From positions 1 to 56,265 of the forward strand of contig PBLD01000003.1 in assembly GCA_002722255.1 (NCBI GenBank): a stretch of DNA of 56,265 nt, read 5' to 3'. The translations under genes were made by a program, and so were the position numbers. Origin of the DNA: Winogradskyella sp. (GTDB lineage: Bacteria > Bacteroidota > Bacteroidia > Flavobacteriales > Flavobacteriaceae). Below, one piece after another: positions 30,342-39,080 of the stretch. The notes beneath the pieces were generated by a model. The model was given only the letters and a program-made list of their open reading frames with translations. It did no database searches and was not told the DNA's origin. The stretch's first letter is position 1. Every line of letters begins with the position of its first letter.

Positions 30342-30860
30342 ATGATTTTAAAAGCATTTAAGGAAAAATCAAATCAAAAATATGTAAACAAATTGTTGTC
30401 TGCTCGTAAAGCAGCTGTAAACAACAATAAAGTTAAGGTAATTGCGATTTTACTAAATGTAAGCGAATTTGAAGATTTTGAAGCCTTTAGAAATTACTTT
30501 AAAGAATTGAACTTAACATCTCCAAAGCACAAGATTGTTGCTTTTACAAAAGATGATAAGTATGAAGGAAGCCAATGGGAAACTTATTTTTCACCAAAGC
30601 ATTTTGGGTGGAAAGGAAAAATAAATAATATCGACTTACAAGCATTCATAGATGAACCTTTTGATGTATTGGTGAGTTATTATAAAAACGAAACACCTGA
30701 GTTAGATTTAATAACAGCGGCATCTAAGGCCAACTTAAAAGTAGGACTTAGTAGAAAGGATGAACGTTTATATGATTTAATCATAGATGTTAATCCAAAA
30801 GATATTAAGACATTTAAAAACGAACTTAAAAAATATTTAAACATTTTAAACAAATTATAA
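30342..30860 (+). CDS. DUF6913-like conserved protein
   Basis: A 172-residue soluble protein with no signal. An alternating alpha/beta pattern is visible ([50 protein letters not shown]). It matches my memory of DUF6913 proteins that precede dapA in flavobacteria; no function is known. Its last base is the first base of dapA's ATG (the TAATG arrangement), so the two are tightly coupled. Confidence 0.75.
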   Translation: MILKAFKEKSNQKYVNKLLSARKAAVNNNKVKVIAILLNVSEFEDFEAFRNYFKELNLTSPKHKIVAFTKDDKYEGSQWETYFSPKHFGWKGKINNIDLQAFIDEPFDVLVSYYKNETPELDLITAASKANLKVGLSRKDERLYDLIIDVNPKDIKTFKNELKKYLNILNKL

Positions 30861-31744
30861 TGACCAAATTCATAGGTACAGGAGTAGCGCTAATTACACC
30901 ATTTAAAGCAGATTTGAGCATAGATTTTGAAGCGTTAGAGCGATTAGTAGAGCATAATATAAACAATGGTACAGAGTACTTGGTAATTAGTGGTACTACA
31001 GGCGAGAGTGTTACGGTTACTGCAGAAGAAAAAAAGGAGTTAATAAAGTTTATAAGCAAAGTAAACAACGGAAGATTACCTTTGGTTTTAGGTATTGGTG
31101 GAAATAATACAGCGTCTATTATAAACGAGATCAAGAATACGGATTTATCTAACATTGACGCCATTTTATCTGTGTCTCCGTATTATAGCAAACCTACGCA
31201 AGAAGGCATCTATCAGCATTTTAAAGCCATTGCTGAGGTGTCACCAAAACCAATAATTTTATATAATGTTCCAGGTAGAACAGCGTCTAATATGTTACCA
31301 GAAACAACAATAAGACTAGCAAAAGATTTCGAAAACATCATTGCGGTTAAGGAAGCAGGTAATAATGTTCATCAATATCTAGAATTACTAAGAACCAAGC
31401 CGCAAGATTTCTTGGTATTATCTGGAGATGATGATTTAGCATTAGGTGTAGCATTAGCAGGAGGTTCTGGAGTAATTTCGGTTATAGGACAAGCATTGCC
31501 AAAAGAATTTTCTGAAATGATTCGTTTAGGTATTGCAGGAAAAGCTAAAGAAGCCTATAAAGTTCATTTCGATTTAATGCCAATAACACGTTTAATTTTT
31601 TCTGAAAACAATCCAGCTGGTATAAAAGCAGTTTTAGAAGCACTAGATATTTCTAAATCTCATGTACGTTTACCATTGGTTGAAGCAACAGATAAGCTCA
31701 AAGAAGACATTAAAAATGCTTTAGTGGATTTAGGTAAACGTTAA
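30860..31744 (+). CDS. dapA: 4-Hydroxy-tetrahydrodipicolinate synthase
   Basis: First committed enzyme of lysine/DAP synthesis, condensing pyruvate with aspartate semialdehyde. The 294-residue TIM barrel has [10 protein letters not shown] at the start, ISGTTGES, the Tyr region [18 protein letters not shown] and the Schiff-base lysine in [10 protein letters not shown] (about residue 163). All features are intact. Notably the last 11 codons and stop are duplicated, with changes, at 39852-39887, the far edge of the peptide island that separates it from bamD. Confidence 0.97.
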   Translation: MTKFIGTGVALITPFKADLSIDFEALERLVEHNINNGTEYLVISGTTGESVTVTAEEKKELIKFISKVNNGRLPLVLGIGGNNTASIINEIKNTDLSNIDAILSVSPYYSKPTQEGIYQHFKAIAEVSPKPIILYNVPGRTASNMLPETTIRLAKDFENIIAVKEAGNNVHQYLELLRTKPQDFLVLSGDDDLALGVALAGGSGVISVIGQALPKEFSEMIRLGIAGKAKEAYKVHFDLMPITRLIFSENNPAGIKAVLEALDISKSHVRLPLVEATDKLKEDIKNALVDLGKR

Positions 31745-31759
31745 ACTTAGATTTTAAAT
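31709..31759 (+). repeat. dapA 3'-end direct repeat, left copy (possible att site)
   Basis: The last dapA codons, stop TAA, then ACTTAGATTTTAAAT. It matches the right copy at 39852-39900 at 43 of 49 aligned bases, with one 2-base gap. It lies at the left edge of the peptide-export island. Confidence 0.8.
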
Positions 31760-32808
31760 CATTGTAACTTAACTCTGTCCGATTTTTTTAAATTAGATAA
31801 AACTTCAGTATATATACCATCAGAAATACCAATTTCAACTTCGACTTCAGTTACATTATCTTCTGAATCGATTAATTCTATATAGGATTTTCTATTACGG
31901 TAAATAATATTTTTTTCTTTAATCGTTAAAACATGCTCTTTGCTCTGTAAAGTGAACTCTGCCAAGCCAGTAAATCCAGGTTTTAATCCATTTAAAGAGT
32001 TTATGACATTAGCATTTGCTAAATAATAAAAACTTCCATCTTCTTTTATTAAAGGTTTTAACTCTTGAATTTTCGCTTTAACCAATTTATTATTTAAAGC
32101 TTTAATAGCTATATTAAAAGTATCACCTACTTTTACGTTAGAAATATCGGACTCAGTCACTTCAAACTCATAAATAAAACTACTAGTATTTACAATTGTA
32201 GCTATCGTATTTCCATCATTAAAGGTGTTACGCTCGGTAACGTTTACCCCTTTTTTAACTAGCACATTTAAGATTTCGCCATTGATTGTGGCTTTAACGA
32301 TGTTTGGGGACTCATTAATATTTTTTGAAAATCCACTTTTAGCTATTCTGTAATTATTTTGAGCATTTGTATATTCAATCTTGGCAAAATTTAAGGCTAA
32401 TTGAGTGTTTTCAAATTCGGTTCTAGCAATAACACCTTTGTTAAATAACTTTGTATTCCTGTCATGGTTGATTTGCTTTTGTTTTAAATCAGTAGATGCA
32501 ATTCTCAAGGCTCTCTTTGTACGCTCTAAGTCTTCAGGTATTGGAACAATTCTTAGTTTAGCAATATTATCACCTACAGATACCGTATCGCCAGTCTTTA
32601 CATAAATAGAATCAATAATTCCAGAAATTTCAGGCTGTACTTCTACCATTTCATAAGGCTTAAACTTACCTAAGAAAAAATTAGTTTTACTGATATCTCT
32701 ATACTTTGGCGATTCACTAGGAATTGTTTTTTCTGTATTCTTATGTGAAATCACCGAAACAACAGCGATTATAAGTAGTAATATAAAAATGAATATTCCC
32801 TTGTTCAT
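31759..32808 (-). CDS. Efflux RND/MacA-type periplasmic adaptor
   Basis: A 349-residue adaptor (membrane fusion protein) with one N-terminal TM helix (about 4-21). The lipoyl/barrel-sandwich half is seen in VQPEISGIIDSIYVKTGDTVSVGD. A coiled-coil hairpin follows (about 105-165), then a beta-barrel and C-terminal domain. It would connect inner-membrane transporters to an outer-membrane channel; no TolC homologue is in the operon. It is the last gene, 5 bases after the MacB-type permease. Its stop lies at the edge of the dapA 3' duplication. Confidence 0.88.
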   Translation of the reverse strand: MNKGIFIFILLLIIAVVSVISHKNTEKTIPSESPKYRDISKTNFFLGKFKPYEMVEVQPEISGIIDSIYVKTGDTVSVGDNIAKLRIVPIPEDLERTKRALRIASTDLKQKQINHDRNTKLFNKGVIARTEFENTQLALNFAKIEYTNAQNNYRIAKSGFSKNINESPNIVKATINGEILNVLVKKGVNVTERNTFNDGNTIATIVNTSSFIYEFEVTESDISNVKVGDTFNIAIKALNNKLVKAKIQELKPLIKEDGSFYYLANANVINSLNGLKPGFTGLAEFTLQSKEHVLTIKEKNIIYRNRKSYIELIDSEDNVTEVEVEIGISDGIYTEVLSNLKKSDRVKLQ

Positions 32809-32813
32809 TATTT

Positions 32814-34040
32814 TTAATTATTTAATTCTCTTAGTGCCTCAACAGGTAATACTTTTGACGCCTTTCTTGCAGGGATAATACCAGCTATACAACCTGATAG
32901 AACTAACAATAAAATTGCAGACAGGATGATGTAAATATTAATATCCAATATAAGGAATTGGTCGTTACCTCCAGTTATTTTCATATACATATTTACGACA
33001 TAAATTATTATAAAGCCTATTGTAAGTCCAATAATTCCTGACACTAAAGTTATCAGTAATGACTCTATTAATACCATTGACTGGATTGAGTTTGGTGTTG
33101 CTCCAAGTGCCTTTCTTATACCAAATTCACCGGTTCTGTCTTTTACAACAACAGTCATAATATTAAATATACTCAACATTCCGCTAATTAAAAATGAGAT
33201 ACCAATAAACCACAAAAAAAGATTGATAGCATTAAAAAGCGTATTAAAGGATTTTAAGGTGTTTTCAATATTATTGAAAAAGAAAGCTGTCTTATCTTTT
33301 GGATTTATTCCTTTATTGTTAGATAAATACACTTTCATTGTTTTTTGAAAATCTTCAGTATTTACATCGTTTTTTAATGATACTATAATTTCATTAAACT
33401 GTGTTTTTGAATTTATATTTAATGCGTTTTCATAAGGAATATAAACATCATATCCCGAGTTATTGAACATATTGTCCTTTTGGGTCACACCGATAATTTT
33501 GTAACCTATGTTTTTAATAAAAACTAATCTTCCGACACAATTAACATTATTAAATAATTTTTTTGCTATTTCAAAGCCAAGCACAGCAACCTTTCTGTTC
33601 ATGTCTCGATTATTAAAAGCACGTCCAGTATTAAACTTTAGTGTCTTAATATTAAAATAGCTTTCATTGACGCCTTTGAGAGAAAAATGATTTACACTTT
33701 TCCTTTCAGAACTTATTTTAGAAACATTTACATTTACAACAGGCGATATATTTTGGATTTCATTAAAATTTACAGCGCAACTTTTAATATCTAACATTGT
33801 AAACGAAATTAAATCGCCCTTGGTAACATTAATGTCTGATATTGAAGCTTCACCAGAAAAAACTTCAATTGTTTTTATGGTGTAGTCTGAGAATAGTTTT
33901 TTTATGCCATTTTGTAATCCTTGACCTGTTCCAACCAAGATAATAAGAAGCATAATGCCCCAAGCAACTGTAATACCTGCAATAACACTTTTATCCTTAT
34001 TTTTATATATGGCACTTAAAATCTCTGGTGTATAAAACAT
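32814..34040 (-). CDS. MacB/FtsX-type ABC permease, no paired ATPase
   Basis: A 408-residue permease: one N-terminal TM helix (about 20-38), a large periplasmic MacB core domain (about 45-270) and three C-terminal TM helices in the FtsX domain. MTVVVKDRTGEFGIRKALGATP is the standard FtsX coupling region and the tail PARKASKVLPVEALRELNN is typical. MacB itself has an N-terminal ATPase, which is absent here, and none of the neighbours encodes a stand-alone one. It may borrow a chromosomal ATPase. It starts 1 base after the C39 exporter stop. Confidence 0.88.
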   Translation of the reverse strand: MFYTPEILSAIYKNKDKSVIAGITVAWGIMLLIILVGTGQGLQNGIKKLFSDYTIKTIEVFSGEASISDINVTKGDLISFTMLDIKSCAVNFNEIQNISPVVNVNVSKISSERKSVNHFSLKGVNESYFNIKTLKFNTGRAFNNRDMNRKVAVLGFEIAKKLFNNVNCVGRLVFIKNIGYKIIGVTQKDNMFNNSGYDVYIPYENALNINSKTQFNEIIVSLKNDVNTEDFQKTMKVYLSNNKGINPKDKTAFFFNNIENTLKSFNTLFNAINLFLWFIGISFLISGMLSIFNIMTVVVKDRTGEFGIRKALGATPNSIQSMVLIESLLITLVSGIIGLTIGFIIIYVVNMYMKITGGNDQFLILDINIYIILSAILLLVLSGCIAGIIPARKASKVLPVEALRELNN

Positions 34041-34041
34041 T

Positions 34042-36156
34042 TTAAGCAGTATTTAATGCTATGATTTTATCTTTTAGTAAATAATCATAGTTAGAATTAG
34101 ATTGAGATAGTTGCTCATTGTGCGTGATAAAAAGAATCAACATTTTACTTTTAAGCTGATTTAAAAGGTCTAATATTTTATTCTGATTTTCCTTATCCAT
34201 TGATGCTGTCGCTTCATCTAAAATTAAAATTTTTGGTTTAGAGTATAAGGCTCTAGCAATGGCAATAATTTGTTTTTCACCACCAGAAGGTGTTACGCCT
34301 TCTTCTCCCAAAATAGTCCAATATGAATCTTTAAACCTTGCAAAAATAGATCTAAAATTTAAATCATTTTCGCAAAAGTCAATAATAACGTCATCCGAAA
34401 TAGTATTATCTAAAGCGATATTATACAGAATAGAGTCATTAAAAATTTTAATGGTTTGAGGTACATAAGCTATTTGGTCTCGCCATAGACTGGTTTCAAT
34501 ATCTCTTAATTGAATCCCATTATTTATAGTTATAGTACCTGAATTAGGCTTGTAGAATTTTAAGAGTAGTTGTGATAGCGTACTTTTTCCACTTCCACTT
34601 TGTCCTCTAAGAAACGTGATATTGTCCTTAATTAATTTTAAATTGGCATCTGTAATTAGATAATCTTGCCCAGGATATGAAAATGATAAATTTTCAATGA
34701 AAATGGAGTCTACACTTTTAAGTTCTTTTTCTTTGACAAGCTCTTTTTTGGAGTTTAATTCCTCGCTTCTTTGTGCAAAATCAAACATGCGTTCAATGGC
34801 AATTTTACTTTCAAAAATTTCAACATTAAGCTGAACCGTATTCTTAACAGCATTAATTATCATCATAATTAAAGATATAATGGCTATTAAATCACCTACC
34901 TCAATGACTCGGTTAAATACTAATAAAACCGCATAAGCAATTGCTGATGCAGAAATAATGGTACTACAAATTTCTATAAAGGTAGCTTGGTTGATATCAT
35001 ACTTAATTAATTTTAAGATTGAATTTTGAAATGCTTTATATTTAGATACATTTTTCTTAAAGTATGATGTCTCTTTATTAAAAACCTTTATCGTTTCAAT
35101 ACCACTAATCGTATCAATATAATGGGATTCTGCATGAGCATAATCATTGAACATTTTATGCTGAAATTTTTTAATTTTAGTATTAAAAAGCCAAGAACAT
35201 AAGTATAATATTGGGAAAGATGCTAGTGTGATAAATGCCACTTCGCTTGAATAGAGAAATAAAAAGATTAGTGCAATTAAAATAACAAAAACTTCAATAA
35301 GTGAATCTGCTATTATCGTTTTTATGTTTCTTTGGATACGTTGCGTATCATTCATTCGAGCAATCATGTCTCCTTGTTTTTTGCTATCAAAAAACAGTTT
35401 AGGCATTTTTAATAAACGCTTAAAGAAATAACGAAATACTCTAACATTAAAGTTATTGGCTTGTTGTATAAGTACTACAGACCTTACATAGCCTAGTAAA
35501 GTTGTAGTTAATAATAATACAAACCAAATCGTCACAGTCTTAAATAACAGCTCTAGACTTCTTGAAGGTAAGACAACATCAATAAGTTTCTCAGTAAAAA
35601 CTAAAGTGGTCATGTTTAAGAGCGCAATTATTACTCCTAAAAACACTGCTGATATATAATATGATGTATCTGCCTTCATCATATCCAGTATCCAATTTAA
35701 ATAATCTTTCTGTTGAGTTTTAGCAAGTGGAATTGATTCATTCTTTTTTATAATAAGTATATAGCCACTTTTCCAAACATTTAAAAGCTCTTCATCTGAA
35801 TAAAATTGTACTCCAATAGAAGGATCTATTATTGTAAAACCTTTTTTGCTATCATAACCAAAGCATAAGATATAATGCAAAAACCCTTTCTGTTCAATAT
35901 GAATAATAAAAGGGTCTTTTAGAGTTTTTATATCTTCAAGTGAAGCTTCATAGGCTTCAGATGACAAGCCAATTTTTTCTGAGGCCTGAATTAAACCTAA
36001 AAAAGAAGTTCCCTTAGAGCTTGTCCCACTTATTTCTTTTAGATATTCTAAGTTAACATCACCACCATAAAATTTTAGTGCCATTTTAAGACAAGCACAA
36101 CCACAATCCTTCTGGTCGTGCTGCAAAACTACATACTTCTTATACTTATTTATCAA
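34042..36156 (-). CDS. C39-peptidase-containing ABC exporter (bacteriocin type)
   Basis: A 704-residue PCAT. It removes a double-glycine leader and exports the peptide. The N-terminal C39 peptidase has Cys18 (QKDCGCACL), His94 (GFLHYILCFGYD) and Asp111 (IIDPSIG), so the triad is intact. Five to six TM helices follow at about 165-440. The ATPase has Walker A GQSGSGKST (518-526), signature PSGGEKQ (623-629, SGGEK instead of SGGQ), Walker B ILILDE (643-648) and switch His679. It overlaps the thioredoxin-like gene by 11 bases. Its natural substrates are probably the two small peptides at the operon start. Confidence 0.94.
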   Translation of the reverse strand: MINKYKKYVVLQHDQKDCGCACLKMALKFYGGDVNLEYLKEISGTSSKGTSFLGLIQASEKIGLSSEAYEASLEDIKTLKDPFIIHIEQKGFLHYILCFGYDSKKGFTIIDPSIGVQFYSDEELLNVWKSGYILIIKKNESIPLAKTQQKDYLNWILDMMKADTSYYISAVFLGVIIALLNMTTLVFTEKLIDVVLPSRSLELLFKTVTIWFVLLLTTTLLGYVRSVVLIQQANNFNVRVFRYFFKRLLKMPKLFFDSKKQGDMIARMNDTQRIQRNIKTIIADSLIEVFVILIALIFLFLYSSEVAFITLASFPILYLCSWLFNTKIKKFQHKMFNDYAHAESHYIDTISGIETIKVFNKETSYFKKNVSKYKAFQNSILKLIKYDINQATFIEICSTIISASAIAYAVLLVFNRVIEVGDLIAIISLIMMIINAVKNTVQLNVEIFESKIAIERMFDFAQRSEELNSKKELVKEKELKSVDSIFIENLSFSYPGQDYLITDANLKLIKDNITFLRGQSGSGKSTLSQLLLKFYKPNSGTITINNGIQLRDIETSLWRDQIAYVPQTIKIFNDSILYNIALDNTISDDVIIDFCENDLNFRSIFARFKDSYWTILGEEGVTPSGGEKQIIAIARALYSKPKILILDEATASMDKENQNKILDLLNQLKSKMLILFITHNEQLSQSNSNYDYLLKDKIIALNTA

Positions 36157-36691
36157 TCTGTCCTGCTTTTATGTAACGTAGAATGGTTTTAACTGGAACA
36201 TCATCATTAATCACTTTCATTAGTTCTTGATTTTTGTTGTATATGAAGTAAGTAGGTGTGCTCGATTCTTTAAAGAGTGTGAAAAAATCAGCTTCATTAC
36301 ACCTTAAAAAGGTAATGTTTGGCACATTATCCAACTTAAATTTCTTTTGGTATTGTATAATTTTATGATTAGAGTTGTGAGATACAAAAATTACTTGAGA
36401 CGGCTCGTGAATTTTTTTAAAAGAGTAAAACACTTCACCAGATTTCTCACAGAGACTACAATCTGGGTCAAAATAAATTAAAACAAGATTTTTGTCTTTA
36501 TTTAAATCATACTTTGAAAAAGGAATAGAATCTAAGGTATAAAATTCAAAAAGTGGTAGTTTTTTACTATCAGTTTTTACCATTGATTTCTTAATTTCAA
36601 CCTCATTTGATGTTTGATTAGCTTTGCTTATAACTATAAAAAGAATAACTAATAGCGATAACGCTATAGTAATTTTAACCATTTTCCTCAT
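36146..36691 (-). CDS. Membrane-anchored thioredoxin-like protein (CxxC)
   Basis: A 181-residue protein with an N-terminal TM anchor (about 5-22). A thioredoxin/TlpA-like fold outside the membrane carries the redox pair C78-S-L-C81 in YFDPDCSLCEKS, and the cis-Pro region is likely SSTPTYFIY. Position in the operon and the two cysteines in each small peptide suggest that it makes or rearranges the peptide disulfides. That role is inference. Its end overlaps the C39 exporter start by 11 bases, so the two are coupled. Confidence 0.8.
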   Translation of the reverse strand: MRKMVKITIALSLLVILFIVISKANQTSNEVEIKKSMVKTDSKKLPLFEFYTLDSIPFSKYDLNKDKNLVLIYFDPDCSLCEKSGEVFYSFKKIHEPSQVIFVSHNSNHKIIQYQKKFKLDNVPNITFLRCNEADFFTLFKESSTPTYFIYNKNQELMKVINDDVPVKTILRYIKAGQIDK

Positions 36692-36693
36692 TA

Positions 36694-37413
36694 CTAAACT
36701 AGATCAAAAAGATACCAAAATACAGTGTTGTAGAAGATAAAAACTATCAGGTAAGCTAGATAGGAATACCCAATTAATGTACTCTTTTTAAAGTTATTAT
36801 AAATTAGACTAAGGAAAAATCCTACGATTAGGGGGAAAAATAAATATACAATTCCTGTTTCGTTAACAATATCCCATAACCATTTTTGTATATTCTCTTT
36901 ATTAAAAAATACACTAAATTTAAAATAGTTTTCGAAGATGCCAATATCATTAAACTCGTAGCTCTTTTTATATATTAGGAAATTTATAGCAGAAAGAATA
37001 TCTGGAATGTAAAAAACTAAATAAGAAATTAATGAGGCTTTTAATAGGTCTAAGTATTTTACAACATGTAATCTTTTATGAAAGAGAATTAAAATTAAAA
37101 AAGTAATGCTAAATCCTATCACAACTAAAATGAAAGGCACTATGACAAGCATAGCATCTACATAAAAAAGTTCCCAATCATAACTGCTATCTTGTGGGTT
37201 TTGTTCGAATCGGGCAAGTTCGTCTTCAAATTCTGATAGGTCAATGTCTAAATCTTTATACTCATCATATTTAGTTTCATATTTTTCGTCTAAATACTTC
37301 TTATAAACTTTATCGTTTAATACCACTTCGTTTGAAATTAAAGTAATCAAATAACTAATGGTTATTACTAGAAATGCAATTAAGAATATGTTTCTAGATA
37401 ATATTTTTTTCAC
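36694..37413 (-). CDS. Island membrane protein, unknown (immunity candidate)
   Basis: A 239-residue protein with one N-terminal helix (about 10-27), an acidic segment (YETKYDEYKDLDIDLSEFEDELARF) and about four more TM helices to the end. I recognise no family. It lies between the carboxypeptidase-regulatory-like gene (6 bases) and the thioredoxin-like gene (2 bases) in the exporter operon. Self-protection against the exported peptides is one possible role; nothing in the sequence proves it. Confidence 0.65.
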   Translation of the reverse strand: MKKILSRNIFLIAFLVITISYLITLISNEVVLNDKVYKKYLDEKYETKYDEYKDLDIDLSEFEDELARFEQNPQDSSYDWELFYVDAMLVIVPFILVVIGFSITFLILILFHKRLHVVKYLDLLKASLISYLVFYIPDILSAINFLIYKKSYEFNDIGIFENYFKFSVFFNKENIQKWLWDIVNETGIVYLFFPLIVGFFLSLIYNNFKKSTLIGYSYLAYLIVFIFYNTVFWYLFDLV

Positions 37414-37419
37414 CTATTT

Positions 37420-38802
37420 TCACATTTGTTTTTTTAAACTTTCTGCTTTTAAATCCTCTCTAAGTTTTGCTTCATAAGAACTTTCCAAAAGAAAATTTTT
37501 CCCTACCCAATCATCATAATTACCATTTTGAAATAAATTATCATTCCAAATATTTTTCTTATTTTGAGTTTCTTCAACAATTGAATTATCAGTGACTATA
37601 TCAGATAACAATATTTCCTGATGAGAATAATAATTGAGTTGTTTCTGATTTTTTTCTCTAATACTTTTTAAAAGCTTGTTATTAAATTTAGCTTTCTTAT
37701 AAGACATATAAATGGGATAATAATAGTCATCTATTTTACGGTATTTAATTACGGAAGTACTACGAATTTTTTCACCACTAAATTTACGATAATAATGATT
37801 TTTTGACAGCACCTGAGAATATTGAACTTCTACTATGGCATAGTCCTCTTTATTGATAAAGAGATATCCTATGTCCATTTCGTCTTTTGCTACTCTCTTT
37901 GAAAATTTAATTTTGTAAGTAAGGTCATTTTCTGACCACAAAACTGTATCAATTTTAAAAGAAAAATCATCTAAATTTTTCTTAGAGAAAGTGGCTTTTT
38001 TTCTGCCATAGTATCTTATTTTATTAATATCGGTAGCAAATAGCTTTTTAAGTAGTCCATACTCTTTATGATATCCTGAAGTGTAATGATTATCATAAAA
38101 AGCAATTGCTTTTTTTAAATCCGAAGGCTGTTCCTTTTGGTAATTTAGGGCTTTATTATAATTTTTTTTAAATGATTTTTGGTTGCTAGCTTCTAAATAA
38201 GTTGTGTAAAATCGAACAGTATCTATTTCTCTATTATCAATAGCATTTCTTGAATAATTTAAATTCAAATTAATTTCATTTGGTCTAGCATCAAACCCTG
38301 GGTCATATAAAGTAAAAATAGCTTCTTTTAGATATCTATATTCATTTTTTGTCCGCTCAGTATGTCGAATATATCCAGTAGATAAATAAGCACTAGGAGA
38401 TATATTTTTTGACAAGTTTTGAAATGCGATTTCAACAATTTCCCCTGCTGTTTTCGTTACTTTATTCTGAGTTATAACAACCTCGTCTAGTGAAATACTC
38501 TCTCTACTGAGATATATAGGAGAATTTTGCTGTAATTCACTAAATTTCAATCTTAACGTTGCATACCCTATCTTTGAAATGATTAAATAATCATAAGATT
38601 TATTTGAATTATAGTATAGTACAAACTTTCCATTTTCATTACTAATAGTTCCTATTGCAGTATTTTCAAAATAAATATTAACATCATCTACAGGAGTTTC
38701 ATCAGAAGAATGTAATATTATACCAGAAAAAGTACTATGCTGATTCTGACTATAGGCAGAAAAACTAATAAAATAAAAAAGTAGAAAATGAAAACAATAC
38801 AT
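37420..38802 (-). CDS. Exported protein with carboxypeptidase-like regulatory domain
   Basis: From ATG 38802 the protein has 460 residues, with a signal peptide (YCFHFLLFYFISFSAYSQ). An N-terminal CarboxypepD_reg-like beta-sandwich follows (STFSGIILHSSDETPVDDVNIY, GKFVLYYNS, ISKIGYATLRLKF, then SLDEVVIT). The long lysine-rich C-terminal part has no motif I recognise. The longer frame (TTG 38883) and the ATG at 38874 overlap the small peptide gene and lack a signal, so 38802 is preferred. An 11-bp hairpin ends just before this start. It may be the outer-membrane or surface partner of the system. Confidence 0.75.
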   Translation of the reverse strand: MYCFHFLLFYFISFSAYSQNQHSTFSGIILHSSDETPVDDVNIYFENTAIGTISNENGKFVLYYNSNKSYDYLIISKIGYATLRLKFSELQQNSPIYLSRESISLDEVVITQNKVTKTAGEIVEIAFQNLSKNISPSAYLSTGYIRHTERTKNEYRYLKEAIFTLYDPGFDARPNEINLNLNYSRNAIDNREIDTVRFYTTYLEASNQKSFKKNYNKALNYQKEQPSDLKKAIAFYDNHYTSGYHKEYGLLKKLFATDINKIRYYGRKKATFSKKNLDDFSFKIDTVLWSENDLTYKIKFSKRVAKDEMDIGYLFINKEDYAIVEVQYSQVLSKNHYYRKFSGEKIRSTSVIKYRKIDDYYYPIYMSYKKAKFNNKLLKSIREKNQKQLNYYSHQEILLSDIVTDNSIVEETQNKKNIWNDNLFQNGNYDDWVGKNFLLESSYEAKLREDLKAESLKKQM

Positions 38803-38803
38803 A

Positions 38804-38830
38804 ATGGCCGTCGATTTACTCAACAGCCAT
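38804..38830 (-). promoter_or_regulatory. RNA hairpin before the exporter operon
   Basis: ATGGCTGTTGA pairs with TCGACGGCCAT (11 pairs, two G-T) around a 5-base loop. On the minus strand it lies between the end of the second peptide gene and the ATG at 38802, one base from that start. It could limit ribosome access, slow transcription or process the mRNA, making peptide output higher than exporter output. Confidence 0.45.
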
Positions 38831-38854
38831 TGTATAGTAAAATTATTTTTCGAC

Positions 38855-39010
38855 TTATAAACAATCTCGTTCATATCTCTCAATCATTCGTTCTGCTCTT
38901 CTAAGGTTTCTTTCAGTTCCTTTTGCGATTTGAGCATCAATTCTTCTTAACAATCCTGCACAATCGCCTGCAACGATAGCACTGCTTGTTTTTAATTCTA
39001 ATTTTCTCAT
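38855..39010 (-). CDS. Small exported peptide precursor, 51 aa (peptide B)
   Basis: A 51-codon ORF. The leader MRKLELKTSSAIVAG ends in Ala-Gly at positions 14-15, where the paralogue has Gly-Gly. The predicted core (36 residues) begins DCAGLLRRIDAQIAKG, continues RRAERMIERYERDCL and contains only two cysteines: C17 and C50 (next to last). The core is helical and amphipathic with nine Arg/Lys and seven acidic residues. Paralogy with the 39081 gene and position upstream of the C39 exporter support a bacteriocin-like or signalling precursor. No family is recognised. Confidence 0.85.
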   Translation of the reverse strand: MRKLELKTSSAIVAGDCAGLLRRIDAQIAKGTERNLRRAERMIERYERDCL

Positions 39011-39080
39011 AATGTATATTTATAAATATTGTTTAAACTTCTGATTTTTCTAAGCGGTAAATAGATTGTCGACTTAGTTG
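39011..39080 (-). promoter_or_regulatory. Intergenic leader between the two peptide genes
   Basis: The 70 bases contain, on the minus strand, TTTAAACAATATTTATAAATA before the start codon. The peptide A leader has a matching TTAAACAATAT. No strong terminator is seen, so both peptides are probably on one transcript. Confidence 0.4.

Noticed and set aside
38874..38883. Start codons TTG 38883 or ATG 38874 for the carboxypeptidase-regulatory-like gene
   Set aside because: They lie inside the peptide B gene in another frame and give a product without an N-terminal signal; ATG 38802 begins directly with one.
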